DNA from: Legionella sp. PATHC032
Lineage (GTDB): Bacteria > Pseudomonadota > Gammaproteobacteria > Legionellales > Legionellaceae
Length of the DNA stretch: 64,000 bases
NCBI RefSeq assembly: GCF_026191185.1
Contig: NZ_JAPHOV010000001.1
Location: 1,669,001-1,733,000, forward strand
Direction: 5' to 3'
Part shown: positions 8,665-18,145 of the stretch, in pieces
Layout of the letters: the number at the start of each line of letters is the position of its first letter
Position numbering within the stretch: the stretch's first letter is position 1
Position numbers and translations under genes: made by a program
The notes under the pieces: generated by a model
Databases searched by the model: none
The model's input: only the letters and a program-made list of their open reading frames with translations
What the model was told of the DNA's origin: nothing

Positions 8665-10872
8665 TTACAATGTAATTCGTCGCAGCCTTAGCGCGTTAAC
8701 AATGACCGACACGGAAGAAAGTGCCATAGCTGCTGCAGCAATGACTGGATTTAAAAGCAGACCTGTTATTGGGTAGAAAATACCTGCTGCTAGCGGAACA
8801 CCCAACATATTATAAATAAAAGCGAAGAAAAGATTTTGACGTATGTTATTCATTGTGTTTTCTGATAAATATCGGGCCTTGGCAATACCACGCAAATCTC
8901 CATGTAGCAAGGTAACGCCAGCGCTCTCAATAGCAACATCAGTCCCTGTACCCATAGCAATACCAACATCTGCTTTTGCCAGTGCAGGAGCATCATTTAC
9001 TCCATCACCAGCCATGGCGACAATTAAACCATTTTCTTTTAATTCGCTGACAATACGACCCTTATCTTCCGGCATTATTTCTGCTATGACATTTTTTATA
9101 CCCAGAGTAGCTGCCACGGCTTCTGCGGTTTTTTTGCTATCCCCAGTCAGCATGTAAATCTCAATACCCTTTTTTTGAAGTGTATGAATGGTTTCTGCGG
9201 TAGTTGATTTAATTGGATCTTCAACCACTAAAAGCGCTACTGTTTTACCGTCGACTGCCATAAACATCACAGACGAACCTTTTGCACGAAACTTATCAGC
9301 TTTTTCAAAAAGAGATGCATTGTCGCTTCCATACTCTTGCATTAATTTTGCATTACCGATGGCTACCTGATGGCCATTTACTTTACCTACTACACCCATC
9401 CCGGTAGGTGCTTCAAAGTTATGAACTGAACTGAAAGACATTTGCTTTTCTTTTGCGGCTTTGACAATGGCATTAGCCAGAGGATGTTCACTGTAATATT
9501 CCAGAGAGGCAGCCAATAGCAATGCTTGACTCTCATCCAAATCTTCGCTGGTTTCAATGTGGGTAAGTTTCGGGTGTCCTTCCGTAAGAGTACCCGTTTT
9601 ATCTACGATGAGCGTATTCACCTTTTCCATGCGCTCAAGCGCCTCAGCGTTTTTGATTAGTACTCCATTTTGTGCACCTTTTCCCACACCTACCATGATA
9701 GACATTGGTGTTGCCAAACCCAGTGCACATGGGCAAGCAATAATGAGAACTGATACAGCTGCAATTAATCCATATCCAAGAGCTGGCTGCGGACCAAATA
9801 GCGCCCATACGATGAAAGATAATACTGCAATTAAGATCACTGCGGGCACAAACCATCCTGAAACAGTATCCGCCAGTCGCTGAATAGGGGCACGACTTCG
9901 TTGAGCGTCACTCACCATTTGAACAATACGTGCCAGCATGGTATCAGATCCAACATGCAATGCTTTCATAATGAAGCTGCCTGTTTGATTCATTGTGGCA
10001 CCAATCACCTTATCTCCAATTTCTTTAGCAACCGGCATAGGTTCACCTGTTACCATAGACTCATCTATAAAACTATTCCCTTCTTGTATTTCACCATCCA
10101 CAGGTATTTTTTCACCTGGCCGTACACGTAGCAAATCACCAACTACTACCTGATCGAGTGATATTTCCTCCTCACTACCGTCTTCCTTAATACGATGTGC
10201 ATTTTCTGGTGCCAATTTCAGCAAAGCACGAATGGCACTACCCGTTTGCTCTCGTGCCTTTAATTCAAGCACTTGCCCTAGCAGTACAAGAGTAGTTATC
10301 ACAGCGGCTGCTTCAAAATACACAGCAACCACTCCTTCTTGACTTCGAAACGCGGCAGGGAATAATCCTGGAAAAAGGATCGCTACCAGACTATATATCC
10401 ACGCTACACCAATACCCATCGCTATCAAAGTAAACATATTTAATTGGCGTGTTTTGAGCGACTGCCAACCACGTTGGAAAAAAGGCCAACCGCTCCATAG
10501 CACTACGGGTGTTGCGAAGAGTAACTGAATCCAATTTGAAATATCTGTCGAAATAAAATGCTGGAATCCATGTCCAGTCATTTCCAAGACTACAACAGGT
10601 AAAGTCAATATCAATGCCAACCAAAATCGGTGTTTCATATCGAGGTATTCTGGATTTGCTGCCTCATCAATAGATATTGCCTCTGGTTCCAATGCCATTC
10701 CACAAAGTGGACAAATCCCTGGGGTAGCCTGGCGAACTTCGGGATGCATGGGACAAGTATAGAAGGTTGCTCCCTCTATGCTAATTTGAGGTTTGTTTGC
10801 ATGACCTTTCTTATGGCAACAAGCGTGCTCATTATGAACATGGGAATGACCTTCATGGTGGTTGTGTGCCAT
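8665..10872 (-). CDS. copA: Copper-exporting P1B-type ATPase (CopA paralogue)
   Basis: Inner-membrane ATPase of 735 residues that pumps Cu(I) out of the cytoplasm. It begins with a His-rich segment and a heavy-metal-binding TCPMHPE...[10 protein letters not shown] motif in place of the usual CxxC ferredoxin-like domain, followed by membrane helices, TGEPMPV in the actuator domain, the CPC ion-site motif ([13 protein letters not shown]), the phosphorylation motif [15 protein letters not shown] in the nucleotide domain and [10 protein letters not shown]. It is very similar, from memory, to the crystallised L. pneumophila CopA, but differs at many residues and so seems to be a second copy. AGGTG lies five bases before the ATG. 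It is divergent from a His-rich secreted protein, which suggests a metal-response module. Confidence 0.95.
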   Translation of the reverse strand: MAHNHHEGHSHVHNEHACCHKKGHANKPQISIEGATFYTCPMHPEVRQATPGICPLCGMALEPEAISIDEAANPEYLDMKHRFWLALILTLPVVVLEMTGHGFQHFISTDISNWIQLLFATPVVLWSGWPFFQRGWQSLKTRQLNMFTLIAMGIGVAWIYSLVAILFPGLFPAAFRSQEGVVAVYFEAAAVITTLVLLGQVLELKAREQTGSAIRALLKLAPENAHRIKEDGSEEEISLDQVVVGDLLRVRPGEKIPVDGEIQEGNSFIDESMVTGEPMPVAKEIGDKVIGATMNQTGSFIMKALHVGSDTMLARIVQMVSDAQRSRAPIQRLADTVSGWFVPAVILIAVLSFIVWALFGPQPALGYGLIAAVSVLIIACPCALGLATPMSIMVGVGKGAQNGVLIKNAEALERMEKVNTLIVDKTGTLTEGHPKLTHIETSEDLDESQALLLAASLEYYSEHPLANAIVKAAKEKQMSFSSVHNFEAPTGMGVVGKVNGHQVAIGNAKLMQEYGSDNASLFEKADKFRAKGSSVMFMAVDGKTVALLVVEDPIKSTTAETIHTLQKKGIEIYMLTGDSKKTAEAVAATLGIKNVIAEIMPEDKGRIVSELKENGLIVAMAGDGVNDAPALAKADVGIAMGTGTDVAIESAGVTLLHGDLRGIAKARYLSENTMNNIRQNLFFAFIYNMLGVPLAAGIFYPITGLLLNPVIAAAAMALSSVSVIVNALRLRRITL

Positions 10873-11079
10873 TATTCACCTATCCGTAGTTTTATTCTGC
10901 CTGGAATTTATAACCATTTAAATTAGCTGATGATATCCTGTTGTACTGGTTTATATCTACAAGATCATAATAAATAATGCATTTTTTACCCTGTAAGAAT
11001 CAGCTACTTTCAATTATAATTCATCGTTGACAGAAGAAAAATTTAGCTTGGCAATAAAAATTACGGAGATCATTGTATT

Positions 11080-11940
11080 GTGAAAAAAATTCTCATCACG
11101 CTAATTGGCTTTTTATTCATGAACACCTATCATCATTTGCTCTATGCCGATAATTCCCATCATCACACGGCGAAAGATCTTTCAGCATCTTCCTCTAAAT
11201 TGGAGAATACACCCACAATACAATTGGAAGTCCAGAAGATAATTGATAAAAAGGATAAGAAACTGGTATTTGTCAAACTCACTGATATAAAATCGAATAA
11301 ACCAATTACTTTCAATGATCTTACTGAGATACATACAAAAAAATTTCATTTACTAATCATTGATAATCATCTTATTGACTATAGTCATGTCCATCCCGCA
11401 GAAACTGCTACTCCAGGGATTTATCAATTTGAATGGCAACCCAATTTCAAGAATGCCACCTATCGGGCATGGGCTGATCTATTACCAACCAATACCAATA
11501 AACAGGAGTATGCCACTGCTGATCTAACATCTCCCCAGACAGTAAGAAGAACAATGAATCCTGTACCTCATCGAACAGTATTAGAGAGTACAGTGAATGG
11601 ATATCAATTCAAATTAACTTTCAATAAAATGCCTCTACTAGCAGGTAAACCTGCGATGGGTGAAATCGATGTGACTGATTCTAAAGGGCATCCAGTCCGT
11701 ACACTAGAACCAATTATGGGGGCCTATGCACACATTGTCGGCTTTAATGAAGATTTTAAAACCGTTATCCATGTCCACCCCATGGGCAAAGAGCCTGCAA
11801 ATAGCACTGAACGTGGAGGACCTCAATTACAGTTCCATATTGAACCCAGCAAAGCAGGTTTCATTAAAATGTTTGCCCAGGTGCAAATTGATGGGAAAGT
11901 ACTCTACGTACCGTTTGCATTTACAGTGAAAAATGCCTAA
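11080..11940 (+). CDS. Secreted His-rich protein next to the copper ATPase
   Basis: Protein of 286 residues with a signal peptide (about 1-24), a His cluster after cleavage (NSHHHTA), and two repeated regions each carrying an HxHP motif (YSHVHPAE near 110 and VIHVHPMG near 230). The two halves look like related beta-sandwich units of the YtkA-like type. The HxHP motifs and the position divergent from copA suggest periplasmic metal binding or copper delivery. The GTG at 11080 is preceded by ACGGAG eleven bases away; no better ATG is present. I do not recognise a named family, so the role is inference. Confidence 0.65.
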   Translation: MKKILITLIGFLFMNTYHHLLYADNSHHHTAKDLSASSSKLENTPTIQLEVQKIIDKKDKKLVFVKLTDIKSNKPITFNDLTEIHTKKFHLLIIDNHLIDYSHVHPAETATPGIYQFEWQPNFKNATYRAWADLLPTNTNKQEYATADLTSPQTVRRTMNPVPHRTVLESTVNGYQFKLTFNKMPLLAGKPAMGEIDVTDSKGHPVRTLEPIMGAYAHIVGFNEDFKTVIHVHPMGKEPANSTERGGPQLQFHIEPSKAGFIKMFAQVQIDGKVLYVPFAFTVKNA

Positions 11941-12034
11941 TGATGAACTTAAGAGAGTTGTCGTTTACATAAGCGGATATTATTATAAGTTTCTAGTGTA
12001 TGTTGTGCAGAGCAAACCAGTTCTTTGTACCCAC

Positions 12035-13309
12035 TCATTCGGTTTTAGGGCAGTATAGTGAGCGAACTCTTCTGCGTTTCACACCAGCTTTACTTTTATC
12101 ATAGAGCTCCCAATTCCATTGAGGTAATTCGCAATTTTTATAGATAAAAAGTTGATTCAAATGTTCAATGAATTGATTTTTATTGCTTATTTCGGGTGAT
12201 ATCTGAATTGTAAATTGGGTTAATGTCTGCTGGCAAATTAAATAATCTTCAAAACTTACACCACTGCTAATCATATGCTGTCGAATAACATCTGCAAAAA
12301 TGGGAACTATTTCTTGCCCTCTTTTCCCATAACAAACATCACCTAAACGGCCTTCAATATTCTTTAACTCAGTAAATACACCATTCGATCTTTCAGTCAC
12401 CAAAACATCATCAAGACGATAACGAACAATTGGCTGAGTATATCTATATAAGTCGGTAATAATTGGTACGAACCGCTCTTCGTCCAACCATTCCTTTTCA
12501 ATAATAAGAAACTCTTCATTCATTAATAAACGGTTTGTTTTACGTTCACTAATCGCCAGAAAACCCTCTGTACATTGATAAATTTGCGATATAGTACAAC
12601 CAAATGCTTTGGTTAAAGTCTCTTCTTCCTCTGGTTCCAATACTTCTGCCACAGAAAATATTTTTTTTGGTGTAATTTTTAAAATATCTTGATAACAAGC
12701 AAGCATTAAAAGCACACTGGCTGGAGCTGAAATAATAGTCGGTTGAATGGCATTTAATCTCTGGATATGAGTATCAAAATCAGCAAAAAGATCAAAAAAA
12801 TAGAATTGTATTGTTCTGCTTTTATTTAAAGTGGTATACAACTGGTTATTTGCTCTTAGAAAAAAAGCAATTCGTTCTCGCGAACGCAAACCGTTTGGCA
12901 TAGCCTTGGCAAGGATTATTCCGGCCCATGCATCACGTTCCTGTTCACTTACTAAAAACAAGCCTCTGCTCCCTGAAGTCCCTGAAGATAAACCAACAGC
13001 AATATTATTTATCATTGGGGAAAAATCACGTGTATGCTCAGCACGTAAAGCAATTTCCAATGCCTCAGTTTTTTTGACATTTACTGTATTAACATCATCA
13101 AAGTGTTCCATCATGATTTTTTTATTAACAATTGGCCATTGTTCCAAAGGAGTTTTTAGATAATCTCTGTAGAATGCGGATTGATGCAAACAATTTTTTA
13201 TAAGTTTTTTAAATTGTTTTTCCTGATGAGTCTTTAATTTTTCCGGGGTAGTAATAGTTTTATTAAGATAAAGTGTATTAAAATAATGAAATAAAATACG
13301 TGCTAACAT
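12035..13309 (-). CDS. Adenylate-forming enzyme, coenzyme F390 synthetase/PaaK-like
   Basis: Protein of 424 residues of the acyl-adenylating superfamily, close in type to coenzyme F390 synthetase and phenylacetate-CoA ligase. The phosphate-binding loop SSGTSGSRG (near 110-118), the CTEG motif near 246 and a RYRLDDV motif near 296 are in the expected order. It presumably activates a carboxylic acid as the acyl-AMP; the acceptor is not known. It overlaps the preceding MBL gene by 7 bp and is the last gene of a four-gene minus-strand cassette (KAS III, epimerase, MBL, adenylation). F420 is not expected in Legionella, so the F390 label describes only fold. Confidence 0.85.
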   Translation of the reverse strand: MLARILFHYFNTLYLNKTITTPEKLKTHQEKQFKKLIKNCLHQSAFYRDYLKTPLEQWPIVNKKIMMEHFDDVNTVNVKKTEALEIALRAEHTRDFSPMINNIAVGLSSGTSGSRGLFLVSEQERDAWAGIILAKAMPNGLRSRERIAFFLRANNQLYTTLNKSRTIQFYFFDLFADFDTHIQRLNAIQPTIISAPASVLLMLACYQDILKITPKKIFSVAEVLEPEEEETLTKAFGCTISQIYQCTEGFLAISERKTNRLLMNEEFLIIEKEWLDEERFVPIITDLYRYTQPIVRYRLDDVLVTERSNGVFTELKNIEGRLGDVCYGKRGQEIVPIFADVIRQHMISSGVSFEDYLICQQTLTQFTIQISPEISNKNQFIEHLNQLFIYKNCELPQWNWELYDKSKAGVKRRRVRSLYCPKTE

Positions 13310-14127
13310 AATGGGTTCCCAATTCTCGAGCGCAATTGTTGGCAGTGAGAAGGAATAATTTCAATAGCCTTGTTTCTCTGATACAGTTCGTGCAATTTTT
13401 GAATTGTCTTTAAATAGGCACGCTTGTCATGATGAATCAAATAGGTCAAAGCGCTCGGATAAATGAGTTCTTTAAAAGTTTCCTGGTGCCAGCAACTGTC
13501 CGCAACCAGGAAAATATCGCCAGGCGCTTTAAAATATAAGCCGATTTGTCCTTTAGCGTGTCCCGGTAAAGGAATGGCAATCAATGAGTTGTCACCCAAT
13601 ACATCAAAACCATCAGAAAAAGGTAAAAGATGCTCGTCAAGTTGGATTGTTTTTTGAAGTGGTAATAAACGCTCAAAGAAATCTTCAGGTAGCAGTCCAG
13701 GTAAAAAACCTTTCAATAACGCTTTTAACCCCTTTGTATGCTGAATATCGTCTATCGCATCAGAATGACATATAAAATGAGCATTAGGAAAATCGCATAA
13801 TCCTCCAATGTGATCAGCATGAAAATGCGAAATCACAATATAATTGATATCTTCGGGTTTTATATGAATTTCTAGCAACTGTTCTTTTAAGGATTTTACA
13901 AGTGTCATAGGAGTTAAATGACGATATATAGAGGCTGGAAATTTTTGGGTTAAGCAGGTAAAACGGTCAGAATATCCTGTGTCAAATAAAATATATCCGT
14001 GGCTTGGGTGTTTTATAAGAGCACAGAAGGATGGATATTCACGCTGTCTGATTTTCCCATTTTTTAAAGTCATGCGTTCGCAATGTCTGCAATAGCCAGC
14101 TTCAAATAACTGATACTCTATATTCAT
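13303..14127 (-). CDS. Metallo-beta-lactamase-fold hydrolase, AHL-lactonase-like
   Basis: Cytoplasmic metal-dependent hydrolase of about 274 residues. The zinc motif HFHADH (in SHFHADHIGG) is followed by LPGHAKGQ, an Asp in VADSC and a late His in IPSHC, the pattern of the AiiA-type lactonase branch. It may cleave a lactone or thioester made by its neighbours. Two ATGs compete: 14139, and 14127, which forms a classical ATGA overlap with the epimerase stop; neither has a good Shine-Dalgarno sequence and the overlap favours 14127. It overlaps the following adenylating-enzyme gene by 7 bp. Confidence 0.88.
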   Translation of the reverse strand: MNIEYQLFEAGYCRHCERMTLKNGKIRQREYPSFCALIKHPSHGYILFDTGYSDRFTCLTQKFPASIYRHLTPMTLVKSLKEQLLEIHIKPEDINYIVISHFHADHIGGLCDFPNAHFICHSDAIDDIQHTKGLKALLKGFLPGLLPEDFFERLLPLQKTIQLDEHLLPFSDGFDVLGDNSLIAIPLPGHAKGQIGLYFKAPGDIFLVADSCWHQETFKELIYPSALTYLIHHDKRAYLKTIQKLHELYQRNKAIEIIPSHCQQLRSRIGNPLC

Positions 14128-15104
14128 GAACAATACCATTCAGCAAATTTCATTATACCCTCATCAATGCTATAAATTGGCTTATACTTTAAATCTTTTT
14201 TTGCCTCTTCAATATTTAATGTTTGTCCAAAAGCCAACACTCCGACACCATACTCTGTAATCTTTGGTTCTGTTTTCAGATAAAGCACCCGATGCAAAAA
14301 CTCAAGAAACTTTGCAACAAATCTTGCATGATTATAAGGAATACTTCTGGTTTTTAATGGTTTATTAAGAGCAGAAAACATCCTTGAAATAATATCAATA
14401 AAAGTCCGAGGTTCATCATTGGTGATATTATATTTTTTCCCTGAATAGCATGTACCTGCCAAAGCAGCCAAAATCAGGCTTTCCACTACATTCTCTACAA
14501 AAGTAATATCAATCAAATGATTACCTGAACCAATGATTGGAAGCACCCCTTGGCGCTCTGCTTTCAATAAACGGGGGAAAATAGCGCGATCATATGGTCC
14601 AAAAATTCCTCTGGGTCGTAAGGTAATCACATCCAGATCATGTTCCAGTTGAGCTTTATCCACGATGGATTCAGCAATTAATTTGGTTTGCACATAATAA
14701 TTGACTGGTTTTGCTGGTAAAGGAATATTTTCTTTAATATTGTGCTTCTCGGTAAAATCAAAATAAATACTAGGAGTGGAGACATAAACAAGTCGAGCCT
14801 GACTGGGAGTTGCCTGAACGACATTGTGAGTCCCTATGACATTAGCCTGATAAAAATCTTTATATTTTCCCCAGGGACTTGATAAAGCTGCGCAATGAAA
14901 TATGAAATCCGCATTTTGACTTATCAAAGACAAAGACTCCAGATCCTTTAAATCGAGTGGAACAAATGTTGCTCCCATTTGGCTTATTATTTCACCCAAC
15001 TGCAAATTGCGTCCTAATGCAATGACTGCATGGCCTTCCTTAATCAAGCGTCTTGTAAGATTTAAACCTAAACATCCTGTAGCGCCGGTTACAACTGAAA
15101 TCAT
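14124..15104 (-). CDS. NAD(P)-dependent epimerase/dehydratase, 3-beta-HSD-like
   Basis: Short-chain dehydrogenase of the extended type, 326 residues. The dinucleotide loop GATGCLG is at residues 7-13, and the catalytic Tyr-x3-Lys pair is in YYVQTKLIAE near 150-160. The overall sequence resembles 3-beta-hydroxysteroid dehydrogenase and OleD-type reductases more than sugar epimerases, so reduction of a beta-keto acyl product of the upstream KAS III is a reasonable inference. The start has GGAG seven bases upstream, inside the end of the KAS III gene, with a gap of only one base. Member of the four-gene cassette. Confidence 0.88.
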   Translation of the reverse strand: MISVVTGATGCLGLNLTRRLIKEGHAVIALGRNLQLGEIISQMGATFVPLDLKDLESLSLISQNADFIFHCAALSSPWGKYKDFYQANVIGTHNVVQATPSQARLVYVSTPSIYFDFTEKHNIKENIPLPAKPVNYYVQTKLIAESIVDKAQLEHDLDVITLRPRGIFGPYDRAIFPRLLKAERQGVLPIIGSGNHLIDITFVENVVESLILAALAGTCYSGKKYNITNDEPRTFIDIISRMFSALNKPLKTRSIPYNHARFVAKFLEFLHRVLYLKTEPKITEYGVGVLAFGQTLNIEEAKKDLKYKPIYSIDEGIMKFAEWYCS

Positions 15105-15105
15105 A

Positions 15106-16089
15106 CTAATACTCCAGTATCATTCCAGCAGCTGACAATCCAGCGCCAGTACCTAATAAATAAACCAACTGCCCACGTTCTAAATTATGATTATGGATCA
15201 AATGACACAATGCAGAAGGCAGAGAAGCAGCCATTTGATTGCCATGCGTCGTGTAAATATCAACAAATTTTTCACCAGGGATGCCAAGCTTTTTACGTAT
15301 ATGATGCATGGCAAGCAAGCTGGCTTGATGTGGGACAACCCAATCAACATCATTTAGAGTTATACTAGCTTTAGCAAATAACTCCTCTTGCATAGGCCCA
15401 ATCATTTGGCTAGCCAGTTTGAATACACGCTTCCCATCCATTTTAAATAAACCGTATTTCTTATCGTACTCACTCGCAGGCGGCATGAATGTTCCTCCAG
15501 CCTGGACCTGGCAAAAGGCAGCACCAAAACTGTATGTTTTCATATGAGCAGCAAGAATACGACTGGAATCATTGCTTCTTTCAACAATACAAGCAGCTGC
15601 CCCGTCACCAAAAATCGTACAGGTTTCCAAGTCGCTCCAATCCAGGCCAAATGAAGGGATATCACTTGATACAATAAGTATACGATTAAATCTGCCCCCT
15701 GAGAGCATATATGATGCCGCATCGAGTGCGGTGAGAAAACTAAGACAGGTACTGTTAATATCAAAACAGGCGATTCCTGAATTATCTAATCCCAATTGTT
15801 TTTGAACCAGAACCGCCGTACATGGTATAGGTTGCTCTCCGGCTCCACAAGCCCCAATAATGGCATCAATTTCAGCTAAAGTAATTCCTGCCTGTTCCAC
15901 AGCGTGTAATGCAGCTTGACTTGCCATATAGGAAGTTGTTTCACTGACTCTGGCAAAATGCCTGGAAACTAATCCGGACTTCTTCTGAACACTGCCCTCA
16001 GGAAGATTGAGTTTTTTATCCAGATCAGATGAAAACACTATGTTTGCGGGTAAATATTTTCCCATTCCGATGATTTTTGCTGACGACAT
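15106..16089 (-). CDS. 3-oxoacyl-ACP synthase III family (FabH/OleA-like) condensing enzyme
   Basis: Thiolase-fold condensing enzyme of 327 residues. The KAS III triad is complete: Cys115 in NSTCLSF, His254 in VPHQAS and Asn284 in THGNQMAASLP. The family joins an acyl thioester to malonyl-ACP or to a second acyl chain. It is first in a tightly packed operon with a reductase, an MBL hydrolase and an adenylating enzyme, far from any fab cluster, so it is probably a specialised rather than housekeeping FabH. No ACP gene is present in the cassette. No strong Shine-Dalgarno sequence precedes the ATG at 16089. Confidence 0.9.
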   Translation of the reverse strand: MSSAKIIGMGKYLPANIVFSSDLDKKLNLPEGSVQKKSGLVSRHFARVSETTSYMASQAALHAVEQAGITLAEIDAIIGACGAGEQPIPCTAVLVQKQLGLDNSGIACFDINSTCLSFLTALDAASYMLSGGRFNRILIVSSDIPSFGLDWSDLETCTIFGDGAAACIVERSNDSSRILAAHMKTYSFGAAFCQVQAGGTFMPPASEYDKKYGLFKMDGKRVFKLASQMIGPMQEELFAKASITLNDVDWVVPHQASLLAMHHIRKKLGIPGEKFVDIYTTHGNQMAASLPSALCHLIHNHNLERGQLVYLLGTGAGLSAAGMILEY

Positions 16090-16220
16090 AGAACTGGCTT
16101 GTTAAAGGATGGAGCAATTATTGTACTATAAGGCTCATTATAGTCAAAGAGAACTTTTTAAAGGTTGGTTGGTAAATAATTGCCGTGTATTTGTATAAAT
16201 GATAATCTATCTAATCTTAT

Positions 16221-17405
16221 ATGTTATCTAAAATATGCATGAAAATCCTGACTGTACTGGACAGCTATCCTCCCGACTTAAATGGTGGTGCTTATTTTAC
16301 TCACCGTTTGGCAAAATTCTTACAAGACAAAGGGCATGAAGTTCTTGTCATATGTCCTTCTCGAAGCCTGAAGCAAGGTTATACAAGCTATGAAGGAGTC
16401 AATCTCTATGGAGTACGATCATGGCCAGCCCTTGGTTACAAAAACTTTCGTGTTTGCTGGCCTTTCTTCATCAAGAAGGGTATTTTAAAAGCAATAACAG
16501 ACTTTAATCCCGATGTTGTTCATTTGCAGGGAAAATTTTTCTTGGGTGGAATTTGCTATCGAGCCTGTCGTAAAAAGGGTATCCCGTTAATGGCTACTAA
16601 TCATTTTATGCCAGAAAACTTTTTTCATTATACTTACCTTCCCAAGTATTTTGAAAAATGGTTTCATCGCACCACATGGAATATTGTGATTGACATGCTA
16701 AATCATGTAAGGATAGTTACTACCCCTACCCACACCGCAGCTAACTTACTTAAAGAAGTACACGTACAAAAAGAAATTCATGTTGTTTCTTGTGGAGTGG
16801 ATCTACAAAAATTTCAACCAAAACAAAATGCCAATCTCATTAGACAACGTTATAAAATCCCTGATAAGCCAATTCTATTGTATGCCGGTCGTTTGGATAA
16901 AGAAAAAAATTTATCAATAGCCATAAAAGCATTTTATAAAGCAAGACAATCCATTGATGCTCATTTTGTTTTAACCGGTCGTGGCGCAGAATTACAAAGA
17001 TTAAAAAAACTGGTTCAGACACTGAATCTCACTGAGCATGTCACTTTTACAGGATATCTATCAGACGCGGAATATCCACTGGTATATAGTTTAGCAAATT
17101 GTTTTGTAAACCCGGGAACTGCTGAATTACAAAGTATTGTTGCCTTGGAAGCGATTGCTTCCGGATTGCCGCTTTTGGCTGCAAAAGCAATGGCTTTGCC
17201 TGAACTTGTTAAAGAAGGAGTAAATGGTTATCTCTTTGACCCTAATGACGTTGAGACATTGTCTTGTTATATGGTCAAGATTCTTAGTGATCGGACTTTC
17301 AGTGAACAAATGGGAAGGGAGAGCAGAAAATTATCTCAAGAGCATGATATCAAACGAACTATCGAACAATATGAGACACTCTATCAATCGATGGTGAGTT
17401 TATGA
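16221..17405 (+). CDS. Family 4 glycosyltransferase
   Basis: GT-B glycosyltransferase of 394 residues, probably acting on a lipid or polyprenyl acceptor at the inner face of the membrane. The N-terminal domain has a DSYPPDLNGGAYFTHRLA start typical of GT4 enzymes; the C-terminal donor domain has YAGRLDKEKN, PGTAELQSIVALEAIASGLP with the EX7E motif, and NGYLFDP. The second ATG at 16239 is an equally possible start; neither has a clear Shine-Dalgarno sequence. Its stop overlaps the next gene (ATGA), so it is coupled to a PAP2 protein. Divergent from the KAS III cassette across about 130 bp. Confidence 0.9.
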   Translation: MLSKICMKILTVLDSYPPDLNGGAYFTHRLAKFLQDKGHEVLVICPSRSLKQGYTSYEGVNLYGVRSWPALGYKNFRVCWPFFIKKGILKAITDFNPDVVHLQGKFFLGGICYRACRKKGIPLMATNHFMPENFFHYTYLPKYFEKWFHRTTWNIVIDMLNHVRIVTTPTHTAANLLKEVHVQKEIHVVSCGVDLQKFQPKQNANLIRQRYKIPDKPILLYAGRLDKEKNLSIAIKAFYKARQSIDAHFVLTGRGAELQRLKKLVQTLNLTEHVTFTGYLSDAEYPLVYSLANCFVNPGTAELQSIVALEAIASGLPLLAAKAMALPELVKEGVNGYLFDPNDVETLSCYMVKILSDRTFSEQMGRESRKLSQEHDIKRTIEQYETLYQSMVSL

Positions 17406-18058
17406 AGGCAGTCGCAAATCGCTACCATGCTCTTTGTCAGGAAAAAGTATTCATAAGAAGTCTGCTTAGTGGCTTTTTTTTGCTTTTTATAAGTTTTCTC
17501 ATTATGAATTTTGCAGGAAAATATGCTTCACTTATGGCCGGTAATCCGGTAAATGATTTAATTCTTGATAATTTACCTCTACGTGATGTAACTGTTTTTC
17601 ATGTTAATGCAGCTATTATCTTTTGGACAATTTTTACTATTTATACCCTGTTAAATCCAGCCTTCATTCCTTTTATCACTAAAAGCGCCGCGCTGTTTAT
17701 ATTGATACGTTGTGCCTTTATTAGTATGACCCATCTCGGTGCACCTCCTAATCAGCTGTCTATTCCAGATAATTTTTCATCTCTTGTTTTATTTGATGGA
17801 GATTTATTTTTTTCCGGACATGTCGGAGGCCCTTTTTTAATAATGCTTATCTTTTGGAATAAGACAACATTACGTTATATTTGCCTTGCTGCTGCAGTTT
17901 TTTTCGCTTATACGGTGCTGATTGGTCATATTCATTATAGTATTGATGTCTTTGCAGCTCCATTTATTACTTATGGAATATTTCATATAAGCCAATTCCT
18001 GTTTGCATCAGATTATCAACGACTAAAATCAGAACTTACCTCATCAACTGCGAATTGA
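17402..18058 (+). CDS. PAP2-superfamily membrane protein, sphingomyelin-synthase-like
   Basis: Polytopic membrane protein of 218 residues with about six hydrophobic segments. The PAP2 motifs SGHVGGP (near 139) and HIHYSIDVF (near 180) provide the two His and the Asp; the HYS-D form is the one seen in the PAP2_C group that contains sphingomyelin synthases. Expected reaction: phosphatase or head-group transfer on a membrane lipid or polyprenyl phosphate. Four-base overlap with the glycosyltransferase gene indicates that the two act together on a glycolipid. Confidence 0.8.
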   Translation: MKAVANRYHALCQEKVFIRSLLSGFFLLFISFLIMNFAGKYASLMAGNPVNDLILDNLPLRDVTVFHVNAAIIFWTIFTIYTLLNPAFIPFITKSAALFILIRCAFISMTHLGAPPNQLSIPDNFSSLVLFDGDLFFSGHVGGPFLIMLIFWNKTTLRYICLAAAVFFAYTVLIGHIHYSIDVFAAPFITYGIFHISQFLFASDYQRLKSELTSSTAN

Positions 18059-18145
18059 TAACAGTGACACCATATCGCAAGATTAGTCCATATGATAAAA
18101 TAATTAAGTCAATATTTGGCGGCGACAATCAATTTCAGCTTATAC

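Noticed and set aside
9557..9883. 108-codon frame opposite the copper ATPase
   Set aside because: Shadow of the conserved ATPase codons; composition and position explained by the real gene.
10873..11079. CueR-type operator between copA and the divergent gene
   Set aside because: No CueR-like dyad with 19-bp spacing was found. Only a TTGACA near 11027-11032 with a poor -10 is visible, so no regulator site is claimed.
12035..16089. OleABCD olefin/beta-lactone pathway
   Set aside because: The adenylating enzyme is of the shorter F390/PaaK type and there is an MBL hydrolase instead of the OleB alpha/beta hydrolase.
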